Source: Phormidesmis sp963710175
GTDB taxonomy: Bacteria; Cyanobacteriota; Cyanobacteriia; Phormidesmidales; Phormidesmidaceae
Direction: 5' to 3'
Length of the DNA stretch: 64,000 nucleotides
Assembly (NCBI GenBank): GCA_963710175.1
Contig: CAVPZC010000002.1
Coordinates: 744,001-808,000 of the forward strand
Shown here: positions 32,910 through 42,988 of the stretch, in pieces
How the letters are laid out: each line of letters opens with the position of its first letter
Position numbering within the stretch: the stretch's first letter is position 1
Notes under the pieces: model-generated
The model's input: only the letters and a program-made list of their open reading frames with translations
Told to the model about the DNA's origin: nothing
Databases searched by the model: none
Translations under genes and position numbers: made by a program

Positions 32910-33371
32910 ATGCGAATTGATCTTGCATCTATCCCGGTTGAGAGCGGCACGGGCTATCCTGAGCAATTTAGAGCGCGGGTCGCCGGTCGCTCTCGTCAGC
33001 GGATCGGCGACGCAGCTGGGCTAAAAAACTTTGGCGTAAACCTGACCACGCTTGCACCGGGTAGTCAGTCGGCGCTGAGGCACTGGCACTCTGCGCAGGA
33101 TGAGTTTGTTTATATCGTCCAGGGCGAGCTGGTCTTGATTACCAATGAGGGCGAGCAGGCATTAGCATCAGGCGATATGGCTGGATTTGCGGCAGGCAAG
33201 GCGAACGGCCATCACTTAGTGAATCGGTCGGCGGCGCCAGCGATGTATTTGGAAGTGGGCGATCGCACCTCCCCCGAACAAGTTATGTATCCTGACCAGG
33301 ATCTGGTCTTTCGGCTCACCGCCGACGGACAGCGACGGTTTGAGCGCAGAGATGGCACGGTTTATTCGTAG
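32910..33371 (+). CDS. Cupin-domain protein
   Basis: A 153-residue single-domain cupin. Motif 1 is ALRHWHSAQDEFVYIVQGELVLI (about 54-76; two His and a Glu as metal ligands) and motif 2 is GDMAGFAAGKANGHHLVNRSAAPAMYLEVGDR with the last His. The C-terminal extension FRLTADGQRRFERRDG is seen in a common bacterial subgroup. Substrate unknown. Probably in the same transcript as the GST gene. Confidence 0.85.
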   Translation: MRIDLASIPVESGTGYPEQFRARVAGRSRQRIGDAAGLKNFGVNLTTLAPGSQSALRHWHSAQDEFVYIVQGELVLITNEGEQALASGDMAGFAAGKANGHHLVNRSAAPAMYLEVGDRTSPEQVMYPDQDLVFRLTADGQRRFERRDGTVYS

Positions 33372-33472
33372 TCCTGACTGACAAAACTCTACTGCGGTGA
33401 GCGGCCAGATGTGGGCTTTGATAGAGTCTCATTCATAGCCCGATAGCCCGACTGCTCGGCTGCAATAGAGAA

Positions 33473-34147
33473 CTAAGCCGCCTGCTGTCGCTCTTTCTCC
33501 AGGTATTCAAATACGCTTTTATCGCCAATATCCGGTGGGATTGGCTGAATCACCTTGCGCAGGGCAAAGACAGCAAATAGCACAGCCCAAACGCCCAACA
33601 TGCCTCGCTCTGCTTGGGTAGAGAAGATGCCTACCATATGGCCCAGCAGCAAACCGGGCACCAGCACCGCTAAAAACTTGGTCTCCAGTCGATTAAAGCA
33701 AAGAGCTTCTTTGAAGAAAATGCCAGTGAGCGCGGCAAAGGTAAAGCCCACGCCCAAGATTGTCAGCGGCTGCTGGTAGGCCGTCAGCGCTAGCGGGCCG
33801 GGGTAGAGCAGCGCGATCGCCAGACTCGCCAAACCGCCAATCGCCCAAAAAACCTGTAGCGCCCGGTGCAAAGGCCGCAGGTAAATGTGGATTTTTGCGA
33901 AACTGAGGCCGAGCGCTAGCCACATCAGGCCATAGCAAGCGGTCGCCACTGTGGGCGCTGCCGCGCTCGCAAAAAATACGCAGAGCACCGCCACCGCAAA
34001 ACTGCCAGCAGCGACAGCCAGGCCCGCCCGGTAAAGAATGACTTCCTGGCGATCGCTCTGCTCAATCGTAAAGTTGCCAAACTGACCTTCGTAGACTTCA
34101 GGTGCAAGCGGGGTATCGAGTTGGGTCGTCATCGCAATTGACTCCAT
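33473..34147 (-). CDS. DUF2301 integral membrane protein
   Basis: A 224-residue membrane protein with about six hydrophobic segments after a 30-residue soluble start (PLAPEVYEGQFGNFTIEQSDRQEVILYRAGL), which fits the cyanobacterial DUF2301 family. The C-terminus PIPPDIGDKSVFEYLEKERQQ is also conserved in that group. Function unknown. The rhomboid gene lies 55 bp upstream on the same strand. Confidence 0.75.
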   Translation of the reverse strand: MESIAMTTQLDTPLAPEVYEGQFGNFTIEQSDRQEVILYRAGLAVAAGSFAVAVLCVFFASAAAPTVATACYGLMWLALGLSFAKIHIYLRPLHRALQVFWAIGGLASLAIALLYPGPLALTAYQQPLTILGVGFTFAALTGIFFKEALCFNRLETKFLAVLVPGLLLGHMVGIFSTQAERGMLGVWAVLFAVFALRKVIQPIPPDIGDKSVFEYLEKERQQAA

Positions 34148-34202
34148 TACAAAAAACAGGTCGGAGAAGAATTCATCAAGACAGCTGTATAGGAGGTGGC
34201 TC

Positions 34203-34907
34203 TTACCAGCGATAGTGGTCTGGCCCCTTGGAGAAAAGCCCCAATAGCGGCCCTAAAACAGCGCCGAAGACGAAGCCGCCCGCGTGTGCCCAGTAAGCGA
34301 CCCCGCCTGTTGCCCCCACATCGGCTGTAGCGCCCAGGCTCGCTACGCTATATAGCGCCTGCTGTACAAACCACCAGCCTAAAAAGAAAATAGCCGGAAT
34401 GCGAAAGGTTGTTATGAAAATAAACAGCGGGATGAGAGTGAGAATCCTGGCGCGGGGAAAGCGGATGATGTAGGCTCCCATAACGCCAGCGATCGCCCCA
34501 CTCGCACCCAGTGTCGGCACAGTAGAAGCCGGGTCAAAAAACCACTGGGTCAGCCCCGCTAATGCGCCGCAGGCCAGGTAAAACACCAGAAACTTGAGAT
34601 GGCCGATCTGGTCTTCAATATTGTTACCAAAGACCCACAGGTAGAGCATATTGCCCCCCACATGCAGAAAACCACCGTGGAGAAATTGGGAAGTAATCAG
34701 CGTTACCCACTCGCGCTCGGCAGCTGCCCCCCCCTCAAAGGAGCTAGTCAGCTCAGCCGGGACAATGGCCCACACATTAAAAAATTGCTGAAGAGCGTTT
34801 TCACCTAGGGACATTTCGTAGACAAAAATAGCTACGTTAAGCGCAATCAGGCCATAGACGACCACCGGCGTCGTGCTGATGGGGTTGTTATCTCTGAGGG
34901 GGACCAC
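34203..34907 (-). CDS. Rhomboid intramembrane serine protease
   Basis: A 234-residue rhomboid with about six membrane helices. The catalytic dyad is present: Ser136 in GASGAIAG and His208 in WAHAGGFVFG. HGGFLHVGGNMLYLWVFG (about 77-94) supplies the conserved His and Asn of the oxyanion site. It cleaves membrane proteins within the bilayer. The substrate is unknown. It may be co-transcribed with the DUF2301 gene. Confidence 0.93.
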   Translation of the reverse strand: MVPLRDNNPISTTPVVVYGLIALNVAIFVYEMSLGENALQQFFNVWAIVPAELTSSFEGGAAAEREWVTLITSQFLHGGFLHVGGNMLYLWVFGNNIEDQIGHLKFLVFYLACGALAGLTQWFFDPASTVPTLGASGAIAGVMGAYIIRFPRARILTLIPLFIFITTFRIPAIFFLGWWFVQQALYSVASLGATADVGATGGVAYWAHAGGFVFGAVLGPLLGLFSKGPDHYRW

Positions 34908-35000
34908 GGCGATCAGTAATGAGGGATAACTTTATTTTATACGGGTCGCTCCCGCCGACTGTGCCTAACCCAACGATTCCTAAGCGATTCCTAAACGACT

Positions 35001-35930
35001 TTAAAGAATGGGCTGCGGCCAGACCAACTTACCAGCGTCTGCGTCTAGCTGTACAGGCAACCCCACTGGAAGCGCAGCATTTGCACCGTCGTGACCAAAA
35101 GGCAGGTCGGAGACAATCGGAATGCCCAGATCAGATAGGCGATCGCTCATCACTTCTTCTACACTCAGCGTTGGCTCCGAAGCGGTCTGCCAGCCGCTAA
35201 AACGCCCTAACGCGATCCCTTTCACCCGCTTGAGCTTACCTGTAGAGCGCCACTGAGTCAGCATTCTATCTAGGCGATAAGGCGCTTCACCCACATCTTC
35301 AAAGGCCAAAATCACATCGGTCAGGTCGGGTTCGGCGGGCGTGCCCAGCAGGTGAGTCGCCACACAGAGATTTCCGGGCAGCAGTCTGCCGCTAGCCTGA
35401 CCACCACAGCCCAGCTCAGCCCACCCTCGACCTTGTATGGGCGCTATGTGGTGACGCTCTACCCAGCTAAACAGGCGCTCTATTGACCAGTCAGGCTCAG
35501 CTGCCAGCGTCGTCAGCACCGGCCCGTGAACCCCCGAAATGCCCTGAATGCTCAAACTCCACAGCAGGCTGGTGATGTCTGAAAAGCCAATCAACCATTT
35601 GGGCGTAGCCATCAGCGGCCAGTCCCAGCCTTCTAGCAAACGGGTGCCGCCATAGCCTCCCCGAGCGCAGAGAATGCCTTTGCACTCAGGATCTTCAAGC
35701 GCGGTTGCCAGCTGCTGACGGCGGCGGCTGTCTTTGCCAGCCAGATACCCCCAGCGATCACCATAGCCATCGCACAGATGCAGGCGATAGCCCCGCTCCC
35801 GCCAAATTTCTAGCCCTGCTTCAAACTTTTCTGAGGGCTGTAGCCCGCCGCTTGGCGCGATCACATACAGCAGATCGCCGGAGGATAGCAGCGGCGGCAC
35901 CTGACAGAGAGGCTCAAAGTCCATACTCAA
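35001..35930 (-). CDS. LD-carboxypeptidase (S66 family)
   Basis: A 309-residue serine peptidase of the LdcA/MccF family. The nucleophile Ser117 sits in WLIGFSDIT, preceded by ILCARGGYGGTRLL. Glu and His partners are expected at AFEDVGE and GHDGAN. It probably trims the terminal D-Ala of murein tetrapeptides during recycling, while MccF-type members cleave toxic peptide-nucleotides. No signal peptide, so it is cytoplasmic. Confidence 0.9.
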   Translation of the reverse strand: MSMDFEPLCQVPPLLSSGDLLYVIAPSGGLQPSEKFEAGLEIWRERGYRLHLCDGYGDRWGYLAGKDSRRRQQLATALEDPECKGILCARGGYGGTRLLEGWDWPLMATPKWLIGFSDITSLLWSLSIQGISGVHGPVLTTLAAEPDWSIERLFSWVERHHIAPIQGRGWAELGCGGQASGRLLPGNLCVATHLLGTPAEPDLTDVILAFEDVGEAPYRLDRMLTQWRSTGKLKRVKGIALGRFSGWQTASEPTLSVEEVMSDRLSDLGIPIVSDLPFGHDGANAALPVGLPVQLDADAGKLVWPQPIL

Positions 35931-35974
35931 AGTCTATAAAGTACTACGAACTGCTCTTCCAAGCTGGCTCAAGA

Positions 35975-36586
35975 CTAATTATTGCGAAAGTTTTGAGTAG
36001 GGGAGCCATAGCGCGAATTGAGCTGACCATAGCTATCAACCGTATAGGCCTCACCGATATAGCCCGTTTGGTCAAACATCATCTGGTGAATGTACAAATC
36101 TAGCTCAGACTCGCTGTCAAAGCGATCGCGATAGTAGTCTTTAATATCTGCTTCAACGCCCAACGTCTTGAGCCGGTCGTGCAGGGCCTGGCGATCGCCT
36201 GCAAAGTAAGCCGTTTTAGCCGCCTTATCGTTTAAAAACTTTTGCACAATTCGATAGGGAATGCCCCCTAACGTTACCTGCTCACTGACAAAAAGAGCCG
36301 TCCAAGTTGTGCCAATCAGACCCAGGCCAAGGGCAACCGCTATCACCTTTCGCCGCCAGCGCCGTCGCTGAGTCTGCACTATGTGCAGCCGCTGACTGAG
36401 CCAACTGAGATGAGTTTGTCGGTAGCGAAGGGCATTTGCCAGATGGCGATTACGGCCCATCGACCGCAAGCGGCGCTGTAAGCGGCTGGCTTCAGGCCCA
36501 GGGTTTATCTCTGAGCGTCTCCACAGCGCTCTCAGGCGATTCCACTGGGACGATAGCCAGCTTGACTGGGTGGGCGGCAGAGCCAT
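35975..36586 (-). CDS. Hypothetical single-span membrane protein
   Basis: A 203-residue protein. The N-terminal 75 residues are very Arg-rich and helical (QRRLRSMGRNRHLANALRYRQ). A membrane helix follows at about 80-100, then a soluble domain of 100 residues (DKAAKTAYFAGDRQALHDRLKTLGVEADIKDYYRDRF). The positive N-terminus should stay in the cytoplasm and the C-terminal domain be outside. No family recognised. Confidence 0.6.
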   Translation of the reverse strand: MALPPTQSSWLSSQWNRLRALWRRSEINPGPEASRLQRRLRSMGRNRHLANALRYRQTHLSWLSQRLHIVQTQRRRWRRKVIAVALGLGLIGTTWTALFVSEQVTLGGIPYRIVQKFLNDKAAKTAYFAGDRQALHDRLKTLGVEADIKDYYRDRFDSESELDLYIHQMMFDQTGYIGEAYTVDSYGQLNSRYGSPTQNFRNN

Positions 36587-36721
36587 CTAAAAACAGGCAA
36601 CCGTAGCAACATCAGAAAAGTGAGCCTTAAAGATTGGCAGCTTTTACGTAGGCCACTCAGTGACTTAATTTTTACACAATAAAATCACGTCCGGACATTT
36701 TCATAGAAATTGTCAGATCGC

Positions 36722-38008
36722 TTATCTAGAAAATAAGCTGCTATCGGTCGCTATCTTATTCATCTGGTCTAGATTAGCCTGCATGGTTTGATGCAGCTGC
36801 TCAGAGAGCCGGTCTGTGGTGCCAGAGCGATCGCGCTGATAGTCTGCCAGATAGTCCTTTAAGTTAATTGGGTCGCCAATATAAAAATAGGCTTTGCGAG
36901 GCGCCTTAGGCTGGGCGTGCTCCAGATGAAATACCTCCCGCTCTAGGCGCATCAGCGTATCTAAAAAACGTTCTGGCGTAGGTGATTCGGCTACGTAGCC
37001 ATCGTAAATTGCATCGAAGTTAAGCAGCCGCACAGTATCCCAGTAGATATCTGTTTGTTCGGCTTCAGGTCGGCTGGTCGGGCTGCTATCCGCGCTCACG
37101 GCTGTTTCCGCTTCTTGTTCAGCTTCTAAAAGCGCCTGTACTTTATAGACCCGCTCACGCACCGGCAGGTTCAAATTGGGCTCAATGTCCAAAGCATCTT
37201 CACACTTTTTGATGAAGATGTGCCGCAGCCGGTCAATCCGCTGATTCCAATCTAGGGGGCTTTCATGGGACAGATTTGCCTCAGTTTCGATGCGCAAGAT
37301 CACCCGGTGAGCCACCTGCCGCAGTCGCTGATAGATATCGGCTGAGTTTGAGGCAGGCGGTATCTGTAGCTGAGTTTCCAGGCGCTCTAGCGTGGTTTCT
37401 ATCACCCGGCGCATGGGCTGTCGGTAGCGGTATTTGAGGGTGAGGGGCACCAAGTACAGATCAGGGATTTGCTCGGGCGAGGCCGCTTTTTTGGCGAGCT
37501 GGGCGAGTACAGACATGGGCAGCTGAATCGCGCCCGAGCGAAAAGGCATAATTGTATCGTTTTGGTAGGAGCAGCCGCCCTCAGGAAAAATCACCAGGCG
37601 GCACCGCGGCTTTTTAAGTAGGGAAATGGTCTGGCTGATGCTGGCGCGATCGCCCAGCCCGCGCCGAATGGAATAGCACCCTAGCTGCTGAATAAACCAG
37701 CCCAACAGTCCCTTAAAAGATTCATAGGCCACAACGTAGTAAAACAGCTGACCCAGCCGAGCTGACAGCGCAAACAAACTGATCCCGTCTTCCATCGTGG
37801 GATGATTGCAGACAAAAACAATGCGGGCATCATCTATCGCTCGCACCTTCCCGACATCTGCTTCAGAGACCGATAGCCGCACCTTGTAGAGCAACTGCGC
37901 CAAGGGGTAAGTAATACTCTGCACCAGCCTGACCATTAAGGGCCGCTGCTTTGGCGGATAGAAGGTCTGGGAGGCGCTTTGAGAGTTACTTCGGGAGTCA
38001 GCGGTCAT
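36722..38008 (-). CDS. PlsC-like acyltransferase
   Basis: A 428-residue protein with a 1-acyl-glycerol-3-phosphate acyltransferase domain in its first half. The H-x4-D motif appears as NHPTMEDG (about residue 69), and FPEGG is the second motif (about 141). The C-terminal half is Glu/Gln-rich and helical, unlike plain PlsC. It acts at the membrane, adding an acyl chain to a lysophospholipid. The acceptor is unknown. A terminator for the upstream transporter gene lies between the two genes. Confidence 0.82.
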   Translation of the reverse strand: MTADSRSNSQSASQTFYPPKQRPLMVRLVQSITYPLAQLLYKVRLSVSEADVGKVRAIDDARIVFVCNHPTMEDGISLFALSARLGQLFYYVVAYESFKGLLGWFIQQLGCYSIRRGLGDRASISQTISLLKKPRCRLVIFPEGGCSYQNDTIMPFRSGAIQLPMSVLAQLAKKAASPEQIPDLYLVPLTLKYRYRQPMRRVIETTLERLETQLQIPPASNSADIYQRLRQVAHRVILRIETEANLSHESPLDWNQRIDRLRHIFIKKCEDALDIEPNLNLPVRERVYKVQALLEAEQEAETAVSADSSPTSRPEAEQTDIYWDTVRLLNFDAIYDGYVAESPTPERFLDTLMRLEREVFHLEHAQPKAPRKAYFYIGDPINLKDYLADYQRDRSGTTDRLSEQLHQTMQANLDQMNKIATDSSLFSR

Positions 38009-38092
38009 AGCTATGCATCAAAAACCTACGACCTACACAGTATATGGATAAGGGCAGGCGCGTTTTGCCTGAACGGGTGCAAACCATAAAAA

Positions 38093-38115
38093 AGCCCCCA
38101 CCAGCGGTGAGGGCT
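38093..38115 (-). terminator. Intrinsic terminator of the 38231 gene
   Basis: On the minus strand AGCCCTCACC-gct-GGTGGGGGCT is followed by six T. It lies 115 bp beyond the stop of the small transporter gene and before the plsC-like start, so the two genes are separate units. Confidence 0.85.
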
Positions 38116-38230
38116 AATCGTCAAGTCGTGCAGCATAGTTCTAATGTACTAGAAAGCTGTCGCTTTGTCACAGCGCTTTTTAATAAACTGCCTGGTCAAC
38201 CAAAAGCATAAGGTCGGACGAGCGGCTTCT

Positions 38231-38596
38231 CTACCGAGAAACTACTAAGATTACGCCGCCAGCAATAAAAGCCAGACCTATCAGCCGTGAGGTAGAAACA
38301 GGTTCTTTAAAGACGAGGACGCCAATCAATACTGACAGGATGTAGATTGAGGCTGTGCTGGGGGCAGCAACGCTGAGCTTGACCTGAGTGAGTAGGAAGA
38401 TGTAGGCGATCGCACTCATGCCATAGACAGCCAATCCCGCTATTAGCTCTGGAATGGTCACTATGGCCAAAATCCGACCGGGCAACACCGACGCCTCAGC
38501 TGCTCCTAGCTTGAGTGCTCCTAGCTTTAGCAACAGCTGACCGCAGGCCGCCGTTACCACCGAGAACAGAAGCAGAATCAGTTGTTGTGAGGTCAC
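38231..38596 (-). CDS. Small four-helix transporter (DMT/SMR-like)
   Basis: A 121-residue protein with four hydrophobic helices, the size of an EmrE/SMR subunit or half an EamA permease. The C-terminal block SIYILSVLIGVLVFKEPVSTSRLIGLAFIAGGVILV is typical of the drug/metabolite transporter superfamily. It probably works as a dimer. The EmrE-type membrane Glu is not obvious, so the substrate and coupling are uncertain. Confidence 0.8.
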   Translation of the reverse strand: MTSQQLILLLFSVVTAACGQLLLKLGALKLGAAEASVLPGRILAIVTIPELIAGLAVYGMSAIAYIFLLTQVKLSVAAPSTASIYILSVLIGVLVFKEPVSTSRLIGLAFIAGGVILVVSR

Positions 38597-38701
38597 AGCA
38601 GTATTGGGCGGTAAAGTGCGCCAGCATCATAACAGGCTGACCTCTACCCGTGTAATAAGGTAATGCAATGGAGTCACTAAAAGGGCTGAGTAACTGCCAT
38701 C

Positions 38702-39655
38702 TCAACCAGCGATGTATTCTCGCATATCGCCTCGGCGCTTGCGCAGCTTGGTCAGTGCTTCGCGCTCAATCTGGCGCACCCGCTCGCGGCTGATATCCAG
38801 GAGGGCACCTATCTTTGCTAGGGTCATATTTTTGCCATCGTCAAGGCCGAAGCGCAGCGAAATCACTCGCTGCTGCTGAGGCGTTAAGTCTGCTATGAGT
38901 GTGTTCAGATCGCGCTTAAGCGATGACTGGGTGGCGTAATCATCTGGACTCTGGCCGTGGTCCTCTAGCAGGTCGCTGAGCTGGGTGTCCTGGTTGTCGC
39001 CCACTCGCAGATCTAGCGACAGGGGCTGGCGCGATCTGTCTAAGTAGTCGCGTACTTGCTGGATAGTTAGCTCTGTATCTTGAGCAATTTCGGCAATGGT
39101 CGGAGCCCGTCCCGTCCGTTGGGTAAACTGGCGCTGAGCCTTTTTGATTTTGTTGAGCTTTTCAGTAATGTGAATCGGTAGACGAATAGTGCGGCTTTTT
39201 TCGGCGATCGCCCGAGTAATGGCCTGACGAATCCACCAGTAGGCGTAGGTGCTAAAGCGATAGCCCTTAGCCGGATCAAATTTTTCCACCCCGCGCTGCA
39301 TCCCAATGGTGCCTTCCTGAATGAGATCCAGCAAATCCACGTTGCGCTTGATGTACTTTTTGGCTACTGATACCACTAGCCGCAGGTTAGCCTCAACCAT
39401 TTTGCGCTTGGCCTGCTCTCCGGCCTCAATTCTTTCAGAGAGAGCATCTGTAGACATCTGAGCAGCCTCGGCCCATTCTGCCCGACTGGGATCGCGCCCC
39501 AGAGTTTCCGTTAGTTCAGTCTGTAGCGCCAGCAAGGTCATCATTTCCTTGACCTGCTTGCCCAGGATTATTTCTTGCTCATGGGTGAGCAACGGTACAC
39601 GGCCAATCTCTTTGAGATAAGTGCGGACAAGGTCGCCAGAAGGAGCAGCTTTCAT
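38702..39655 (-). CDS. Group 2 sigma-70 family sigma factor
   Basis: A 317-residue RpoD-like sigma factor starting at ATG 39655 (MKAAPSGDLVRTYLKEIG). The frame is open to 39721. Region 1.2 is DLVRTYLKEIGRVPLLTHEQE, region 2 includes NLRLVVSVAKKY, DLIQEGTIGM and YRFSTYAYWWIRQAITRAI, and region 4.2 is TLAKIGALLDISRERVRQIEREALTKLR. There is no long acidic region 1.1, so it belongs to the non-essential group 2 (SigB-SigE type in cyanobacteria). The subgroup is not resolved. Confidence 0.93.
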   Translation of the reverse strand: MKAAPSGDLVRTYLKEIGRVPLLTHEQEIILGKQVKEMMTLLALQTELTETLGRDPSRAEWAEAAQMSTDALSERIEAGEQAKRKMVEANLRLVVSVAKKYIKRNVDLLDLIQEGTIGMQRGVEKFDPAKGYRFSTYAYWWIRQAITRAIAEKSRTIRLPIHITEKLNKIKKAQRQFTQRTGRAPTIAEIAQDTELTIQQVRDYLDRSRQPLSLDLRVGDNQDTQLSDLLEDHGQSPDDYATQSSLKRDLNTLIADLTPQQQRVISLRFGLDDGKNMTLAKIGALLDISRERVRQIEREALTKLRKRRGDMREYIAG

Positions 39656-40225
39656 AGAAATGTAGCGGTAAAAGAATAGTGCTTGACTGAGATACCCATT
39701 GGGCAAGGCTCTCAGTCCCATAGACTCGCAAGCTACCTGAGCTTACAAATAACCAAATGAGGCAATTACAGCAGAGCGATCAAACTAACCACAGTAGTCA
39801 GGCTGCTGGTAACCCTCTCTTATAAAAAGCGCTTTTATACAAAGAATTGTAACGTTTATGAGAGAGGTTGTCAGTCTGAACTGACCAATCACTTGAAAAC
39901 TGAACCCGTCGAAGAGTAAATTTTCCTGGTGTTCCCTTGCAGCGGCTAGAGATGTAAAAATTTTCCAAAAAGGACGACAGCCAAGCTGCTCACGCCGATA
40001 AATGAGAGATTTTAAGTAAGTATGCAAAACTTTGTAAACTATTTAAATCTGCTCATCAAAACAATACATTGCCCTATAGACAGATTTTGTTCGACTAGAC
40101 ACCGTTCTCCTGAAAGATGAGCGCGGTGAAAGCTTTTACCGCTAGCCGTAGATTGGGGCAGCTATCAGCCGGGGCTTGCAGGATTATAGTACATGCGTAT
40201 TGATTTGTCATCCGTAGAATCAACG
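39656..40225 (-). other. Long leader region of the sigma factor gene
   Basis: About 570 bp between the pgpH-type gene and the sigma factor gene, both on the minus strand. An 80-residue open frame at 39785-40027 has no family look and I do not call it. The region is AT-rich around 39940-40080 and must contain the sigma gene promoter. I see no clear riboswitch or terminator. Confidence 0.4.
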
Positions 40226-42829
40226 CTATGCTTCTTTGCCCGCTAATACGCTCTTAGGGTACGAAATACGCTTGTGGTTGTGCTGCTGCCATACCTGAAT
40301 AAAGACACTGGCGATCATGTCCATGTCCTCTCGGCTGAGACCGCTGTCGACTAGCTGCCGGTTGCGCCAGCGAGCCCGCAAAATTTTGTTCACCATCGCA
40401 TAGGCTTCATCCATGGAGGCGTCGGGTTTGAGCGATCGCAGCGCCGCCTCACAAGAATCGGCCAGCATGGTAATGCCCGTTTCTGGGCTCTGCGGCGTCG
40501 GGCCGTCGTAGCTAAAGTCGGCGGCATTGACAACTAAGGTAGGCTTTGCGGACTGTCTAGCTTTGGCCTGCTGATAAAAATAGCTGATTTTCATATCTCC
40601 CTGATGCTCTGGAATAAAGGCCTGCACTGCCTCTGGCAGCCGGTATTTGCGGGCCATCACCAAGCCCAGGGTGACATGTTTTTTAATGATGCTGGCGCTC
40701 TTCCAGGGGTCGTCAATCAGGTCGTGCTTGTTGGGCCCGCCCATTTGATTTTCGATAAAGCCTTGGGGATCGTGCATTTTACCGATGTCGTGGTAGAGGG
40801 TGCCTGCCCTCACCAGCTCCACATTGCGGCCTAAGGCGCGAGCGGCGGCCTCGGCTAGGTTAGCGACAAACATAGTGTGCTGAAAGGTGCCGGGGGCCTC
40901 AGAGGCCAGCCGCTTAAGCAACGGTCGATTGGGGTTGGAAAGTTCGGCCAGTCGAATCGGCGTTACCACATCGAAGCAGTGCTCCAGATAGGGGCTGACA
41001 CCGAGCGCTACCACGCTCCAGGCAATGCCGTAGAGACCCTGCATCGCCGAGCCGACAAACACAACCTTCCACAGCGGTGTAGATACGTTTAAGCTCATCA
41101 GCGTCAGTACGAGATGGACGCTGGCCTGAGCGAGGCCCACAGATCCACCTAGCAAGGCGAATTCTTCGCGTGATCGCAGCTGCGGGGCAATCCGGGTGCC
41201 CAGCATTGCCGCAGTTGCCCCGGTAATGAGTGGAATCGCACTGACCGATAGGCCCACCGGCAGCAACAGCGTCACCAACCCCACCACCGTCAGGCCCAAA
41301 GCGGAGCCGTAAAAGCTGCCTACCAACAAGCCCACAGCGGGTAGCCCCAGCGTCGGCACCCGTAGTGCTGCCAAACCCGACACCACCAAACACAGCAGCA
41401 GCACCAAAATATGGTCTCGCCGGTTGAGCTGATGGGCCTGAAGATGATCTATCCATAGATAAAAGGCCACTGCCGCTGCTACCAGCAAACTGAAGCCGCA
41501 GAGCCCAATCCAGTTAAAATAGCGCCCGGTCAGATCGAAGTAGTCCAGCAGCACAAAGTCGGACTGGTCGATCACCTCATTAGTCCGCACGATCACTTCG
41601 CCTTTGTGCACGGAGACCATTACTGGCGCAATTTCATTAACGGCCTGGTCAGCCCGCAGGCGAGTGCGCTCTTCGTCACGCACCAGATTGGTCGCTAGCG
41701 AAGCTGAGAGCACGTCGGCGGTGAGCTGCCTGACTTCTGGCGTAGGATCGGGCGGTACGCGCAGCTCTACTGCCCGGCGCAGCAGGTCGGCGGGCATGCC
41801 TTTATGAATGCCCTGAAGCATCATCTCCGAGAAAATTTGCTCAGCGTTACGCTCCAACGCCGCCCACTGCTCGTCAGAGAGTTCAAACAGACGATAGTTA
41901 TACAGAGGCTGTCCTTCTGTATTGGCAGCGGCAGCCAACTCGTCCACGGCTTCACGATACTGCCGTCGCCGAGTGTCCATGCGCATATTGAGTAGCGCTA
42001 AGCCCTGACTGCCTGATCGCGCCTGATAAGACAGCAGCTCTTGCAGGGCCTTGGCCTGGTCGGGAACGAGCGATCGCACCTGAGCGGCGGCTTTGGGTGG
42101 CAGCGGGGGGGCGGGTTTGTCAGCGGTCGGGAATAGCTGAGTCGTTGAGGAATTGGCCGTCTCAGCTAAGCGCCAGATCATCTGCCACTGACTGTCGGAC
42201 GCTTGAAAAAGAGTGTCTTGAGTGGACTTTGATAGGGTATCTAAACTGAGGAACGGCGGGCTGCCTGCCTGCTCTCGCAGCTCTCGGCCCTGGAGTAAGA
42301 GGGTTTTGAGCGATCGCTCAGCCGCCACCGTCCGATCAGGATCGATTTTGAGCATTTCTACCGCGCCATTGCGGACGTTGGTGCGCCGTAGCTCTGTCTC
42401 CTTTTGGTCTTCGACAATGGCGCTCTCAGGGGCGCGAAACGTCTGAGGCGAGACCGACTTTACATCTAGACCAGGCTGGCTGTAAAAGCGCTGACCAAAG
42501 CAGGTAGTCAGCACTAAAACAGCTATTAGGGTCACTACCCAGGTGCGATTGGCCGCGCCGCGCGACAGCAGATCTTTCCCAATGGATTGCTTGCTAGGTG
42601 AGGAGAGCGATCGCGCCGGACGATTGGCCTGAGCACGTTTGCTCACTGCCGACTGAGATGAGCTGTCCAATCTAAAAAAGCGCTGGGCACTATTTACCCA
42701 AGGCGAATAGCGACGGGCGATTGGTACCCTCCAGTAGCGGCTAGAACGTTTCAGTCGCCCAAACGACTGACACCACAGCTGGTAGACCCGATTGGCAATA
42801 TGACGGAGAACGCGCATTGGCCCACCCAA
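40226..42829 (-). CDS. 7TM-HD family phosphodiesterase (PgpH-like)
   Basis: An 867-residue membrane protein of the 7TMR-HD group. An N-terminal membrane helix (about 92-112) leads to an extracytoplasmic sensor domain of about 330 residues, then seven hydrophobic segments, and a cytoplasmic HDIG domain near the C-terminus (GTLYHDIGKMHDPQGF, with PGTFQHTMFVANLAE before it and IPEHQG after). Related proteins (PgpH) hydrolyse cyclic di-AMP. The metal ligands look intact. Cyclic-di-AMP turnover in osmotic control is therefore a reasonable inference. Confidence 0.92.
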   Translation of the reverse strand: MGGPMRVLRHIANRVYQLWCQSFGRLKRSSRYWRVPIARRYSPWVNSAQRFFRLDSSSQSAVSKRAQANRPARSLSSPSKQSIGKDLLSRGAANRTWVVTLIAVLVLTTCFGQRFYSQPGLDVKSVSPQTFRAPESAIVEDQKETELRRTNVRNGAVEMLKIDPDRTVAAERSLKTLLLQGRELREQAGSPPFLSLDTLSKSTQDTLFQASDSQWQMIWRLAETANSSTTQLFPTADKPAPPLPPKAAAQVRSLVPDQAKALQELLSYQARSGSQGLALLNMRMDTRRRQYREAVDELAAAANTEGQPLYNYRLFELSDEQWAALERNAEQIFSEMMLQGIHKGMPADLLRRAVELRVPPDPTPEVRQLTADVLSASLATNLVRDEERTRLRADQAVNEIAPVMVSVHKGEVIVRTNEVIDQSDFVLLDYFDLTGRYFNWIGLCGFSLLVAAAVAFYLWIDHLQAHQLNRRDHILVLLLCLVVSGLAALRVPTLGLPAVGLLVGSFYGSALGLTVVGLVTLLLPVGLSVSAIPLITGATAAMLGTRIAPQLRSREEFALLGGSVGLAQASVHLVLTLMSLNVSTPLWKVVFVGSAMQGLYGIAWSVVALGVSPYLEHCFDVVTPIRLAELSNPNRPLLKRLASEAPGTFQHTMFVANLAEAAARALGRNVELVRAGTLYHDIGKMHDPQGFIENQMGGPNKHDLIDDPWKSASIIKKHVTLGLVMARKYRLPEAVQAFIPEHQGDMKISYFYQQAKARQSAKPTLVVNAADFSYDGPTPQSPETGITMLADSCEAALRSLKPDASMDEAYAMVNKILRARWRNRQLVDSGLSREDMDMIASVFIQVWQQHNHKRISYPKSVLAGKEA

Positions 42830-42988
42830 TAAATTGCCTAATGGGCCGCTGTAGCATGGCTACCAGCGGCAGTGTGGTGCGAAGCTGATCGGGTCGTAAA
42901 GTACATCATTTCGCCATTATAATACGTAGGCTTTGGGCTAATTTTTAGCTCTAGAGTCGTTTCCGCTTCGGGGTTAGCTGTAAGGGGG

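Noticed and set aside
39785..40027. 80-residue frame upstream of the sigma factor gene
   Set aside because: No family resemblance and no ribosome site. More likely leader sequence.
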